A stretch of 64,000 nucleotides of DNA from Stenogyne calaminthoides (Eukaryota; Streptophyta; Magnoliopsida; Lamiales; Lamiaceae): assembly GCA_037126765.1 (NCBI GenBank), contig JBBCBC010000001.1, forward strand, positions 23,454,622-23,518,621, written 5' to 3'. This document shows positions 34,226 to 44,882 of this stretch, in pieces. Made by a program: the position numbers and the translations under genes. Below the pieces are notes generated by a model. That model saw only the letters and a list, made by a program, of their open reading frames with translations. It was not told the origin of the DNA and did no database searches. Within the stretch, counting starts at the first letter, position 1; every line of letters starts with the position of its first letter.

Positions 34226-35574
34226 TTTATATTATCAATAGTGTCAATAAAATAATAATATCAAACAATACTGTAACTATTATTATACTAACAATTTTTG
34301 AAATATTAAATAATATAATAATTTATTATTTTTAATATACTGAAAATTTTAATATTGTTTATATTTCCTTAATATTAAATATTTATATAATATAATAATG
34401 TAAAATTAAATAATAATATTGTTGGGGAATAGGGTGTCCGGATCTATTCGAGATGCAATTAAATACATATTTAAATTATTTATTTATTACTAGCATGAAT
34501 TAATCCTATATTAATTCGAATAACAAATAAAGCCAACAACCATCATGCGTACAACAAGTTTCACGTAAATCCTATACATGCGGAATTAGGAGTTACGAGA
34601 AACATACATCTTGGAGTGACAACCATTGAGTAGATGGATCAACCCAAAACGTCTTCTCAAATATGTCCCCAAGTTCTTTGATCGTAATTCGGTGGAAGGA
34701 TTCACACGAATAAATTTAATAAAAGAGAAAACACAAAATATATTGCACCACCTTTGTGGATTTCTAATTTTCCCAACTCATGGAACTGTGTTGGGGATGA
34801 AGAAATCATCCCCTATATATAGAGAAGGAGAGGGGCGAAAATTTTGTGCCCTATTAGGGTTAGGGAAATTTCTTTGTATCTTCCCAAGATACAATTTTGA
34901 ATATATCTCATATATTCTATTTCCATAATAATCACAAAAAGATCTCTTCCTCCCATATCTCTATAAATTTCGAAAATATCAAGAAGTAAAGAAATAAGAC
35001 TTTGTTTCTTGAATTTATGGGATAATCTTGTATTCCATGAATACTTATCTCTTTCTATAAAATTTTCTCAAGAAAATTAAGAAAATCTTTCCTTCTTCTT
35101 TACACTAAATTTTCGAAAAAAATAAGGAAAAATAGGCAATAATATTTTCTTCTCTTTTCCATTATTGGACTTATATTTGAGCTATTTGAGGGGTCTTTAG
35201 GAGAATTAAGATAGGACCTCCAATGGGCTATGAATTTCTCAATATTGAGCCACAATATTTATTCATCCCATTAATATTAATTTACTCCACTATAAAATTA
35301 ATATTGCACTATCCAACTTAATCCATATTACGATAATATGACTCCCGATTATTATCTTTCGTGTTTAAGCTTATTTAGTCCATCAATTAATTAAGCCACT
35401 GAAAAGCTTTATATTAATTAATATCTCTTTTCTTGGAGTAAAGACAACTCAACATTATTATCCATACCGGAAACTAATTTCCACTTGCAAGATTGATATG
35501 ATAAAACTCCTGAGCCCAACAAGGGGACAAATCATACAAGACTTTCCTTGCACACGTTGCTCTGTATTAAATCT

Positions 35575-36217
35575 CGTTATAACATAGATTTTTCGTCTAT
35601 GCCACAAACAAGTAATTAATGAATAAATGAATGAAAAATATAAAGAAACAAACGAATTTGTTGACCCAGTTCGTCTAGAAAGACTACGTCTGGGGGCATA
35701 CCAAGCCAGGATTATTTTACTATGATTTTTCGTGTGTGTTTCGTGCCCCATTCTCTCTTGGGGTTCATCCCCTATTTATAATATTTACAAAGTATACAAG
35801 GTAACCTTAATGGGCCATAAAATGGGCATTCTAAACAGGAAAATACAAGATACACCAAATCTTCACCCGAATTTTCAATAGATATGCAAGATCTTCTATA
35901 ACAAACACCGGGAATCTCTATCTTGATCTTCTTTCTTTGCTTATCTTCGCTCCAATACTCCTGCCGACCTTGCTCATTGAACGACCTTGAGGGAGGTCGC
36001 TCGCTCAGGCGAGCTTGGCTCGTCTTCTTCCCGTACTGGCCGACCTCGCCCACAAAGCGACCTCGGGGGAGAATGCTCGTCTAGGCGAGCTCGACTCATC
36101 TTCGTTCGTTGCCAGGTCGACCTCGGTATCTCGTACTCTACATCTGAACTCGGTTCTAGCCGCCACGTCATCTCCATTTGCCACGTCATCATCATTTGCC
36201 ACGTGGCTGTTGGTCAA
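35575..36217 (-). repeat. Element 3, 3' LTR (left copy, last bases replaced)
   Basis: Matches 43118-43766 closely: gttataacatagatt, gtaattaatgaataaatgaa, gaatttgttgacccagttcg, ctacgtctgggggcatacc, gctgttggtcaa. It stops at 36217, where the giant-LTR element begins. The final ~30 bases of the LTR are absent. Confidence 0.88.
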
Positions 36218-38188
36218 TGTTGGGATATTTTAGTTTTGATTAATTATGCCAAAACATTATCAACTTGTGTTTTTTTTAAGCTAATTTACAGATAACAAGT
36301 TGAGGGGGAACGGAAGAACAAGTTGAGGGGAACTCATGAAATCGATTTAAGATGATCGAGATCGACGAGGTCATGATTTGTACGATCAAGATCAGATGAG
36401 AAGGATGAGTTCCGAGTTAATCGACGCGTCTGGCCCGACCGCATAGCGGTTTTTACGTCTGCGTTTTCTTTATGTGATCTTTAAGAATCGATCATTTATG
36501 GCGATTCTTTGTAGCGGTGATCAGAATGAATGATTATTGTAGTAACCGACATCGAAGTTTTTTGATCAGATTTGCTCATGTACCAGATCGAAATATAGAC
36601 TGATCCGATCGTCGGTGGTAGATTCGATCCAAGTGGTGATCGATCGAAGCGCGACGAAAATCGACCGATGAACAAAGAAAATCGATTAGTGAAATCGAAT
36701 TTATGAACAAGAAAAATCGATTCGGATGAACGATGAATTTCAAGAATCGATGAATAGTGATTCGCAATGATGAACGAAGATTTCAAGAATCGATGAACGA
36801 AGATTTCAAAGATCGATGAGCAAGATTTGAAGATCATGAACAATGATTTCAAAGACACCGTAAATCTACAGGTCGAGTTTAAATGGACCGGATCGGCGAC
36901 GATTCGGGAAAGAATGAACGATGTCCGTGAATGATCGGATCCGTTCCCACACAAAAGCTGTTGATCAATAAGAAGATAACAACATATATGGATGTGACAT
37001 AAAGTCACGCAAACAACAAAGGTCTCAAAGAAAAGAAAAATTTGGAAGATTATTAGTATGGATTTGAATATTACTCTCAACCAGTAATATTCAAATCCAC
37101 ACTATAAATACATTGCACTATCTTCAAAAAGAAGATAATGGAGGACCTCGCAGTGAAATTAAAAGTCAAATATTCAAGAACTCCATTCAAGAACACGAGC
37201 ATTACATATCCAAATTTACCCAAGAGTGTTCTTCTTTGATCTAAGCAAAAATGCCATATCCTAGCTTAGAGAGATTTTCCCATCCCAAGATTGAAATTTA
37301 AAACAAATGTAAGGGAAAATCTCACCCTAGTTGAAACAAAACAAACCTTACCCAAATCGGTTTTGATAGGTTAAGTTTGTAGGTGAGTGGGAACTCGATA
37401 AACATCTAAGCAATCCCGAAAGGGAGGGTAGTAATCCCGTGAGGGTGATAAGTCCCGCTTTGAGTGTGAACTCGGAAACATCTGTTGGGAATTGGACTAA
37501 CACCAGAAACTAAGTCCAGGTTGGTTAAGTCGGTTGCCCGTGAAGGGAAGAGTGGATGTAGGGCGAGTTGTCCCAACCACTATAAAATTGTGTGTTCTTT
37601 CTTCTTTTTATGTTATTACTTGCCTTTATGCATTCGTTTATAAGCAAAACACACATCGTTCTTAAAAGCAAAAAAAAAATTGGAATCACTCGCCTCACCC
37701 TTTGTTTTTTATATCACCGAATCGAAACGTTTTGCTCAAGCGTGCGTGCAAATGGGTTTTCAAAAGCGGGACCATCAATTGGTATCGAAATGGGTTGTTC
37801 AAAAGGTCACTTTTTTTCAATGTGGATTTCGAATCGATACCATCAATTGGTATCGAAAGCGAGGAGTTCAAACGTTCACAACTTTTCAAAGTGACCACCT
37901 GAACTGATCTTTTAAATCAAAAACCCGATCTTTGTAAAAGTGCATATATTTTAATGTTTTGGCGTCATTATCAAAAAGGGGGAAATTGTTGGGATATTTT
38001 AGTTTTGATTAATTATGCCAAAACATTATCAACTTGTGTTTTTTTAAGCTAATTTACGATAACAAGTTGAGGGAAAAAAGAACAAGTTGAGGGAACTCAT
38101 GAAATCGGGGCCGAAGATGATCGAGATCGACGAGGTCAAGAGAGAGCGAAACGATCAAGATCGGATGAAAGGATGAGTTCAGGGTTAA
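36218..38188 (+). mobile_element. Giant-LTR copia-type element, copy b (3' LTR truncated)
   Basis: 5' LTR 36218-37777 (TGTTGGGATATTTT ... GGGACCATCA). Interior only 37778-37986 (209 bp): it starts ATTGGTATCGAAATGGG where a TGGTATCAGAGC primer site is expected, contains a local duplication of that site (about 37840-37865), and ends with the purine tract AAAAAGGGGGAAAT. The 3' LTR starts at 37987 and is cut near 38188. No protein is encoded. Left flanking 5-mer GTCAA; no partner on the right because of the truncation. Confidence 0.85.
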
Positions 38189-38495
38189 TCGACGTCGTCT
38201 GAAGGATCAAGTCGGTCTTGTTCTTTGCTTAAATAAGACTTATCTGATTTTCGCCCTTGGGGTTGCATTCTTTGCCCCCGTGTATACTCTAAATCCCTTC
38301 ATGAGGTCTTTGATTGTTCACACTTTGATGATAATGCTTATGGTATCAAGTTTGGATCTTCAACTTTAGACTTAGTCGTGTTTTAGCGGGCTCGGTTCTC
38401 CCTCGTGCCCCCGAGTCGGGGGGTTATTCATCTGAGATGGTTATCTGCCGAGACTGAGCTCGTCGAGAAGCTGGGCTCGTCGAGAGTCTTAGTCG

Positions 38496-39395
38496 GTGCT
38501 CGCACTTTGAGGTGAATCTCTCTGTGCGAGTCTTATCTGTGCTCACACTTTGAGTTGAATCTCTTTGTGCGAGTCTTTTCTGTGCTCGCACTTTGAGTTG
38601 AATCTCTTTGTGCGAGTCTTTTCTGTGCTCACACTTTGAGTTGAATCTCTTTGTGCGAGTCTTTTATGTGCTCGCACTTTGAGTTGAATCTCTTTTTGTG
38701 AGTCTTGTTTGTGCTCGCACTTTGAGTTGAATCTCTTTGTGCGAGTCTTTTCTGTGCTCACAATTTGAGTTGAATCTCTTTGTCTTGAGTCTTTTTGTGC
38801 TTTCGCTTTTGAGTTGAATCTCTTTGTCTGAAGTCTTTTCTGTGCTTTCGCACTTTGAGGTGAATCTCTTTGTGCAGAGTCTTTTTTCGTACTTTCGTGC
38901 TTTGAGGTGAGCCTCTTTGTCTTGATCTTATCTGTCTTTCGCACTTTGAGTTGAATCTCTTTGTCTTGAGTCTTTTTATGTCTTGCACTTTTAGTTGAAT
39001 CTCTTTGTGCGAGTCTTATTATGCGTGCCGCACTTTGAGTTGAATCTCTTTGTCTTGAGTCTTTTACGTGCTTTCGCTCGCTTTGAGTTGAATCTCTTTG
39101 TCTGAGTCTTTTTTGCGTGCTTTCGCACTTTGAGTTGAATCTCTTTGTCTGCGAGTCTTTTACGTACTTTCGCACTTTGAGTTGAATCTCTTTGTGCGAG
39201 TCTTTTTACGTACTTTCGCACTTTGAGTTGAATCTCTTTTGTCGCGAGTCTTTTACGTACTTTCGCACTTTGAGTTGAATCTCTTTGTGCGAGCCTTTTT
39301 TGTGCTCGCACTTTGAGTTGAATCTCTTTGTGCGAGTCTTTTCTGTGCTCGCACTTTGATTTGAATATCTTTGTGCGAGTCTTGTTTGCGCTCGT
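38496..39395. repeat. Minisatellite: about 43-bp unit, roughly twenty copies
   Basis: The unit reads gtgctcgcactttgagttga + atctctttgtgcgagtcttttct. Variants insert tacgtactttcgc or change the ends, while the core actttgagttgaatctcttt is almost invariant. The unit length is not a multiple of three, so the repeated frames on the minus strand are not a conserved protein. It sits in the 3' part of element 3. Confidence 0.92.
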
Positions 39396-39764
39396 CGATG
39401 ATCATTTCTGGCCGAGCAGTTTCCGACTTTATGTAATTAGTCTTCGGGCCTTCTGTCATTAATGAAAATCATTTCTTTTTCCTTCCTTTATTGTGCCGAC
39501 TTAATTTCCTTATGCGACTTTAGAATTGCATATGTTCTTGCCGTCTTATTTGGATGCAACTTATTTATGAACTTTGCTTAGTCGTCTTACAAAGTCGGAG
39601 GAGGACCACACCGCTAGGGTGGCGGTCTCGTCGCCAGTATGTCGAAAGTCATACCTCGGGGGTTGATGTTTATTCATGCGACCTCCTTCGGTTTAAACAC
39701 ATAGGAATTTTGAAAAGAAAAATAACATTTTATTTGACTTGTATTGGCTTATGATAGATAAAAC

Positions 39765-40530
39765 TAGTGAATCTCGCCGAAATAGGCGGAAAGCCGAAGA
39801 GGTTGGTAGGTCGACGCCAATGAAGGCGGACAAAATTGTTGCCAAGAAGGTGGAGAGCCGACGCCGAAGAGGCGGGCAGGTCGACGCCATATAGGCGGAC
39901 AAAGTCATCACCGTATGAGGCGGAATGCCAGCGCCGAGGAGGCGGGCATGTCGACGCCGTATAGGCGGACAAAGTCATCACCTTAGGAGGTGGAATGCCA
40001 TAGCCAGGAGGCGGGCGGTCAGACGTCAGATAAAGTGGACAAAGTCATCGCTTTTTAGGAGGCAGAATGCCGCCGGCGAGGAACAAGAAGTCGATGTCGT
40101 GGTGCGACAAAGTCATCACCTTAGGAGGCTTAAATGCCAGCCGAGAGGCAAGCGTGTCGACGCCTATATAGCAGACAAAGTCATCGCCCTTAGAGGCAAT
40201 GCCAACGCCGAGGAGGCTAAATGACGCCAGATAGCGAACAAAGTCATCGCTTAGGAGAGGAATGCCACGAGGAGGCGGTCGGCGACGCCCAGAAAGTGAC
40301 AGAGTCATCGAGCCAGAGCAGAGGCTGGGCGAGGGAGTCGACGCCAGTCGACGCCAGATAAAGTGACAAAGTCATCGCTTTTAGAGGCTGAATGCCAAAT
40401 ATTGAGGAGAGGGGCAGTCGACGCCAGATAAAGGACAAAGTCATCGCCAGAGGCGGAATGCCATACGGCGGAGGCATGGGCAAGTCGACGCCGTATAGGC
40501 AGACAAAGTCATCGCCTTAGGAGGCGGTAG
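39765..40530. repeat. Second tandem array of element 3: about 75-bp unit, about ten copies
   Basis: Unit phrases in order: gcggacaaagtcatc, gccttaggaggcggaatgcc, agcgccgaggaggcgggca, gtcgacgccgtatag. The copies vary in length and carry many small deletions. Non-coding; GC-richer than its surroundings. Confidence 0.9.
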
Positions 40531-41399
40531 TGCCATGGTTTATTTGATCATTTGAGGAAATTCTTTGGGAGAGAGAGATTTAGGTTTAAAATTCTTGAAA
40601 ATTTTGTAAAGATGTTATTAGAGGTCAAAAAATGTTTCTGATATTTTTTGGTAAAACTGATTTTTATCAGTGTTGGAAAGGAGACTTGAATTTTGAGATC
40701 ATTAACAAAATCTTTTTCGATTTTTGTGGTGTAAAACAACCTTGGAGATTTTTGGGATTTTGCCCCCAGGATTGGGTTTTGATATCTGTTTAAAAACATC
40801 TTTCATGGATGTGCAAAGGTTTGGGATCCCTAGGGTCTTGCCCCATGATCGAGATTTGATTCTCGTTTATTTAGATCGTCTGTATCAGAGCGATTTGTTG
40901 TTTTAAGAATGTGAAATAATATTGGCACATAGGTTTATAGTCATTTCGGACTGTGTAGATTTATAGTCGTTTCGGACTGTTTGCCAGTGACTTGAATAAC
41001 TTCTGTGACTATGAATCGAGCTATGTTCTTATCATCTTATTGACATTGCGATTTAAATGAACTTGTTCTTTGTCGTCTTATGAAGTCGTGACATGAATCG
41101 AGCCGTTTAGGCCGCGACCTCATTGACCTTGAGATTTAAAAGTCATGGCTACGATGTGAGTTGGAGGATATTCTGAAATGTGACTGTAAACAAGTGTTTT
41201 AACTCGGTGTCAGCTTGTATTGAGATATTCGTTTGATACGAAAAGGTCATCTTTCGAGGTCATTTTATTGAGGTTACAACTCTCTTTGACTTGTGATTTG
41301 AATGACTTATTTGTCGTCTTACTTAAATTGCGGCTTGATTGCCTTCTGGTTTGACCATTGCGCCTGTCGGGGTCTGCAAGGTCATTTTTTGGAAGTGTG

Positions 41400-41560
41400 A
41401 CCTTGTTAATTTGAGGTCGTCGGGTCTTGTTTGTTTAAGACTGCGACTTCGTGATTTTGACGTTGTCGGGTCTTTTGGTTTGAGACCGCAACTTTATGAA
41501 ATTGAGATTGTCAGGTCTGCTTGTTTGAGACCCCGACTTTAGGAATTTGAGTACTTTCTT
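41400..41560. repeat. Third short tandem array of element 3 (about 55-bp unit, three copies)
   Basis: The phrase gtcgggtcttgtttgtttaa + gactgcgacttcgtgatttt recurs as gttgtcgggtcttttggttt + gagaccgcaact and as attgtcaggtctgcttgttt + gagaccccgact. Confidence 0.75.
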
Positions 41561-42235
41561 AATCGTTTGATGCGATGTAAGTTTGAAGTCAGATTATAAG
41601 TCCACTTCATCTATATGAGACTTTTGAGTGCTCGTAGATGAATTTTGTGAGAGTCCTTTTCTAGGGTTTATGTTATTAGTGAAACATAAAGATTCGGAGT
41701 TTGGTTTAAATAACCCTCCAAATTTAGACATGCAAACTTGAGTTTCTAACGTCAACTTAGGCTTTTATATATGATATGTCGTCCCGCCTTTTTAATATTT
41801 GTGAAAGTAAGAGCACTGCAACACATATTAAAAGGACGCAAATGAAATAGAACCTGATGTGAGTGGCTAAAGGATAACCCATAGATTCTTTTGAGTTCTT
41901 TTTAGAACTACGTCTTGTACAAGACGCGATTTTTTTTTTCATGGAGGCGCTTAAGATTTTTCCTCACAAAAACAAGTAGATAACCCGTTAGATATCAAGT
42001 TATTCACATAAAAGTATATAAAACAATTTTATTTTTTTTCAAATAAAAAGGACTGGGTCTGTTTTGAGTTAAACTCGAAGCAAAAAAGTCCAAGACTTTT
42101 TAATCAATAAGCAATTGGCCCAAAAGATGAAGCCCAATAATTTAATTAATCCAGAAATTGGGCTTATCAATTTAATTAAACCAGGACTGGGCTTATGCAT
42201 TTATCAGACTCGGGCCCAATACTGGAAAAAAAAGG
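41561..42235. other. Element 3 interior without recognisable gene
   Basis: 41561-42050 is AT-rich with no coding signal. 42050-42235 contains repeated cccaataatttaatta/gggcttat words (gggcttatcaatttaattaa, gggcttatgcatttatc), a short degenerate tandem. No gene seen. Confidence 0.5.
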
Positions 42236-43015
42236 TTAAACCCATAACTTAGGAAAATTGGGCCCATGAGTTGGGTTAGGGCACGCACGGGTTTCGCCAT
42301 TTTCTGAGATGGAGAATGAACGCATGGCCCCGCCCATTTCTAAGATATCGATCGTGGTGGCATCGCGGTCTGATTTCTGTGCGGCGGTGCATCGAGGTGG
42401 TGGCAGCTTTGTGTCGATTTGAGGCGGCGATGAGTCAGCTTTGTCGAAGGCTTTTAATGCGTGATGCGAGAGATAAAAGGGCCTCACGTCTGATTGTTCG
42501 ACAGCCAGGTCGTTACAGAGACGAGGACCCTGCAATGATGAAGATCTTGCGACGGCGAGTTCTGCCCCAATTCCAAAATTCCGACTCCTCCAAATTTGCA
42601 GAGGTGATGAATCGAAGCGATGTTTGTCGAGCGCCCCCTGGAAGATTGAGAGGGACTCACTTTTGTTTGACGACCAATAAAGCAGAGGAACATGGCCGGT
42701 TCTGTGTTGAAAATCCTGGCCGGTTTGAACGAAATTCGAATCGGGAAGCCACGTACACTGACTCGGGTCCCTTGGATTTGATCGAACGGTGGTGGTTGGA
42801 TTTCCGCGAAGCAGCATCGCGCTATGGAATCGTGAGTGTATGGAGGAAATTGAACCCAAAATTCTTTTGAATTTGATAGAATTGGTAGTGATGGTGACTA
42901 TCTGATGCGGGTATTTTGATATTACTAGTGTATTGGAAATAGTATTATGGCAGATTGTAGAAATTGTCGTGTAAGGCATTGATGAATGGTTCGTATGAAT
43001 GCGAAATCTGGGCAT
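42236..43015 (-). other. Unrecognised 259-codon open frame near the 5' end of element 3
   Basis: An uninterrupted minus-strand frame starting about 100 bases after the primer site, where gag would normally lie. Composition is Ser/Thr/His/Arg-rich; I see no zinc knuckle, no Gag core and no catalytic motif. A 184-codon frame on the opposite strand (42316-42870) overlaps it, so openness may simply reflect base composition. It could be a captured host fragment or a degenerate gag replacement. I do not claim a function. Confidence 0.3.
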
Positions 43016-43117
43016 GATTTGTGGATGAACAGTAAGTGTGTTATCTTGATTTTTGGTGTTTAGGTCCTAACAAATATGCGGTCAGATCTGTTAGAATTTC
43101 CCACAGACGGCGCCAAT

Positions 43118-43799
43118 TGTTATAACATAGATTTTACGTCTATGACACAAACAAGTAATTAATGAATAAATGAATGAAAAATATAAAGAAACAAACGAAT
43201 TTGTTGACCCAGTTCGTCCGGAAGGACTACGTCTGGGGGCATACCAAGTCAGGATCATTTTACTATGATTTTTCGTGTGTGTTTCGTGCCCCTTTGGCCC
43301 TTTCTCTCTTGGGATTTATCCCCTATTTATAATATTTACAAAGTGTACAAGGTAACCCTAATTGGCCATAAAATGGGCCTTCTAAACAGGAAAATACAAG
43401 ATACACCAAATTTTCGCCCGGATTTTCAATAGATATGCAAGATCTTCTATAATAAACACCGGGAATCTCTATCTTGATTTTCTTTCCTTGCTTATCTTTG
43501 CTCCAATACGCCTGCCGAGCTTGCTCATTGAACGACCTTGAGGAAGGTCGCCCACTCAGGCGAGCTTGGCTCGTCTTCTTCCCGTACTGGCCGACCTCGC
43601 CCACAAAGCGACCTCGAGGGAGGCTGCTCGCCTAGGCGAGCTTGACTCATCTTCACTCGTTGCCAGGTCGCTCTTTGAAGGCCGACCTCAGCATCTCGTA
43701 CTCTACATCTGAACTCGGTTCTAGCCGCCACATCATCACCATTTGCCACGTCATCATCATTTGTCACGTGGCTGTTGGCCGATTATTATGGTTACAATA
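43118..43799 (-). repeat. Element 3, 5' LTR (right copy, about 682 bp)
   Basis: Starts TGTTATAACATAGATTTTAC directly after the primer site (43098-43117) and ends near ...ATGGTTACAATA, followed by the target duplication AATCT. The exact last base is uncertain by a few positions because the terminal CA is not clean. Paired with the left LTR at 35575. Confidence 0.85.
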
Positions 43800-44346
43800 A
43801 ATCTTAGCAATTGTCATGTAATTAATATTATTGCCCAAAATGCAAAGTATATAATCACTCTCTGATTATAAACCCAACGCAGATCAAAGCGATAAATACT
43901 AATTACAGACAATCCTATTTAAGTGACAGAGGTTAAGAAATCAATAATCACTGAGGTCTAATTCTTCATCCCATAAGTCAGTACGGAAGAATTTATCCTC
44001 TCTGTAAGTCCTCTTCAGTACACCACAATGTGCTAGTGCAATCTCTTGGTCAAGACAAGAGAATCTGAGCTTTGCACTTCAACATCTACCAATGGAGTGT
44101 TCAATTCCATCTAGGTTGTGAAGTTGTACTTTTATTTATAAGGAACTGTTAATGTGATCTTCTGTGATTGGGTATCACCACATTAACTACAATGTAATAT
44201 GTATGTACTAATATTGAACGTTTTGCAGTAAATAAATAACATCAAATCATATTTAAAGAAACAATGATAAAACAATTATATTCAGTAAATAAGAGTACGT
44301 AGGTCTGTTATTACGTAAAAGCATACTTTCACGTATAACCCCAACA

Positions 44347-44882
44347 ATCTCCCACTTATACTCAAAGTCTGCTTTTAAGTATACCTACAGCAAGTCTCAT
44401 GTTCTACGTGACATCTAATGTCACCTACATTAACCTAATAACATTTCTCCCACTTACTCAAAGCAGATTGACAACACACTTGACACCCATTCCTTCCACA
44501 TGGCTCTCGAATGTTTTCTGAGGCAGACCTTTTGTGAATGGATCTGCTAGGTTGTCTTCCGATGCGATCTTTGCCACCTCTATGTCTCCTCTCTTAACGA
44601 TTTCTCATATAAGATGGTATTTTCTTTCAATGTGTTTACTGGCTTTGTGGGCTCTTGGTTCCCTTGAATTTGCAACTGCTCCGGCATTATCACAATAGAC
44701 CATGATGGTGCTGGGCAAATTCGAAACTACGTCCAAGTCCATTAAGAAGTTCTTGAGCCATACCGCTTCTTTCGCTACTTCACAAGCAGCTACATATTCA
44801 GCTTCCATGGTAGAATCTGCCATGCATTTCTGCTTTACGCTTCTCCACGTTATGGCTCCACCTCCCAGACAAAACACACTAC
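44347..44882 (-). pseudogene. Copia element Y: RNase H C-terminal part and purine tract
   Basis: The minus frame 44605-44877 reads GAITWRSVKQKCMADSTMEAEYVAACEVAKEAVWL and YCDNAGAVANSREPRAHKAS, the copia RNase H with its Glu (EAEYVA) and Asp (YCDN) residues. A stop precedes the conserved tail (ADPFTKGLPQKTFESHVEGM). The tract AGTATAAGTGGGAGAT then abuts the Y LTR. The upstream part of Y was displaced by element X at 44883. Confidence 0.82.

Larger units (their letters stand above)
35575..43799 (-). mobile_element. Non-autonomous gypsy-type LTR element 3 with three tandem-repeat blocks
   Basis: Direct LTRs lie at 35575-36217 (left, truncated) and 43118-43799 (right). A primer site ATTGGCGCCGTCTGTGGGAA (minus) lies inside the right LTR, almost the same as in element 1. 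A 5-bp target duplication AATCT is at 35570-35574 and 43800-43804. The interior has no recognisable gag or pol. Instead it holds tandem arrays (38496-39395, 39765-40530, 41400-41560) and one long unrecognised frame near 42.2-43.0 kb. Tandem arrays near the 3' end are known in Tat-type plant gypsy elements. Its left LTR is invaded by a giant-LTR element. Confidence 0.82.
34420..44346 (-). repeat. Copia element Y: 3' LTR, split by a gypsy-type element
   Basis: 34420-35574 begins TGTTGGGGAATAGGG and matches the first ~1.2 kb of the copia LTR at 44883-46833 (attactagcatgaattaatc, gaaacattcatcccctattt-like, ccataccggaaactaatt). The rest, 43805-44346, matches the LTR remainder and ends ATCCCAACA next to the purine tract. 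The two halves rejoin at AATCT, the target duplication of the insert 35575-43799. Y is older than that insert. Confidence 0.85.

Noticed and set aside
38496..39395. CRISPR-like array of regular repeats
   Set aside because: There are no unique spacers; the units are contiguous degenerate tandem copies in a plant retrotransposon.
38543..39459. Long Lys/Arg/Ser repeat protein on the minus strand
   Set aside because: The repeat unit is about 43 bp, not a multiple of three, so the frame cycles and indels shift it; it is a minisatellite, not a coding repeat.
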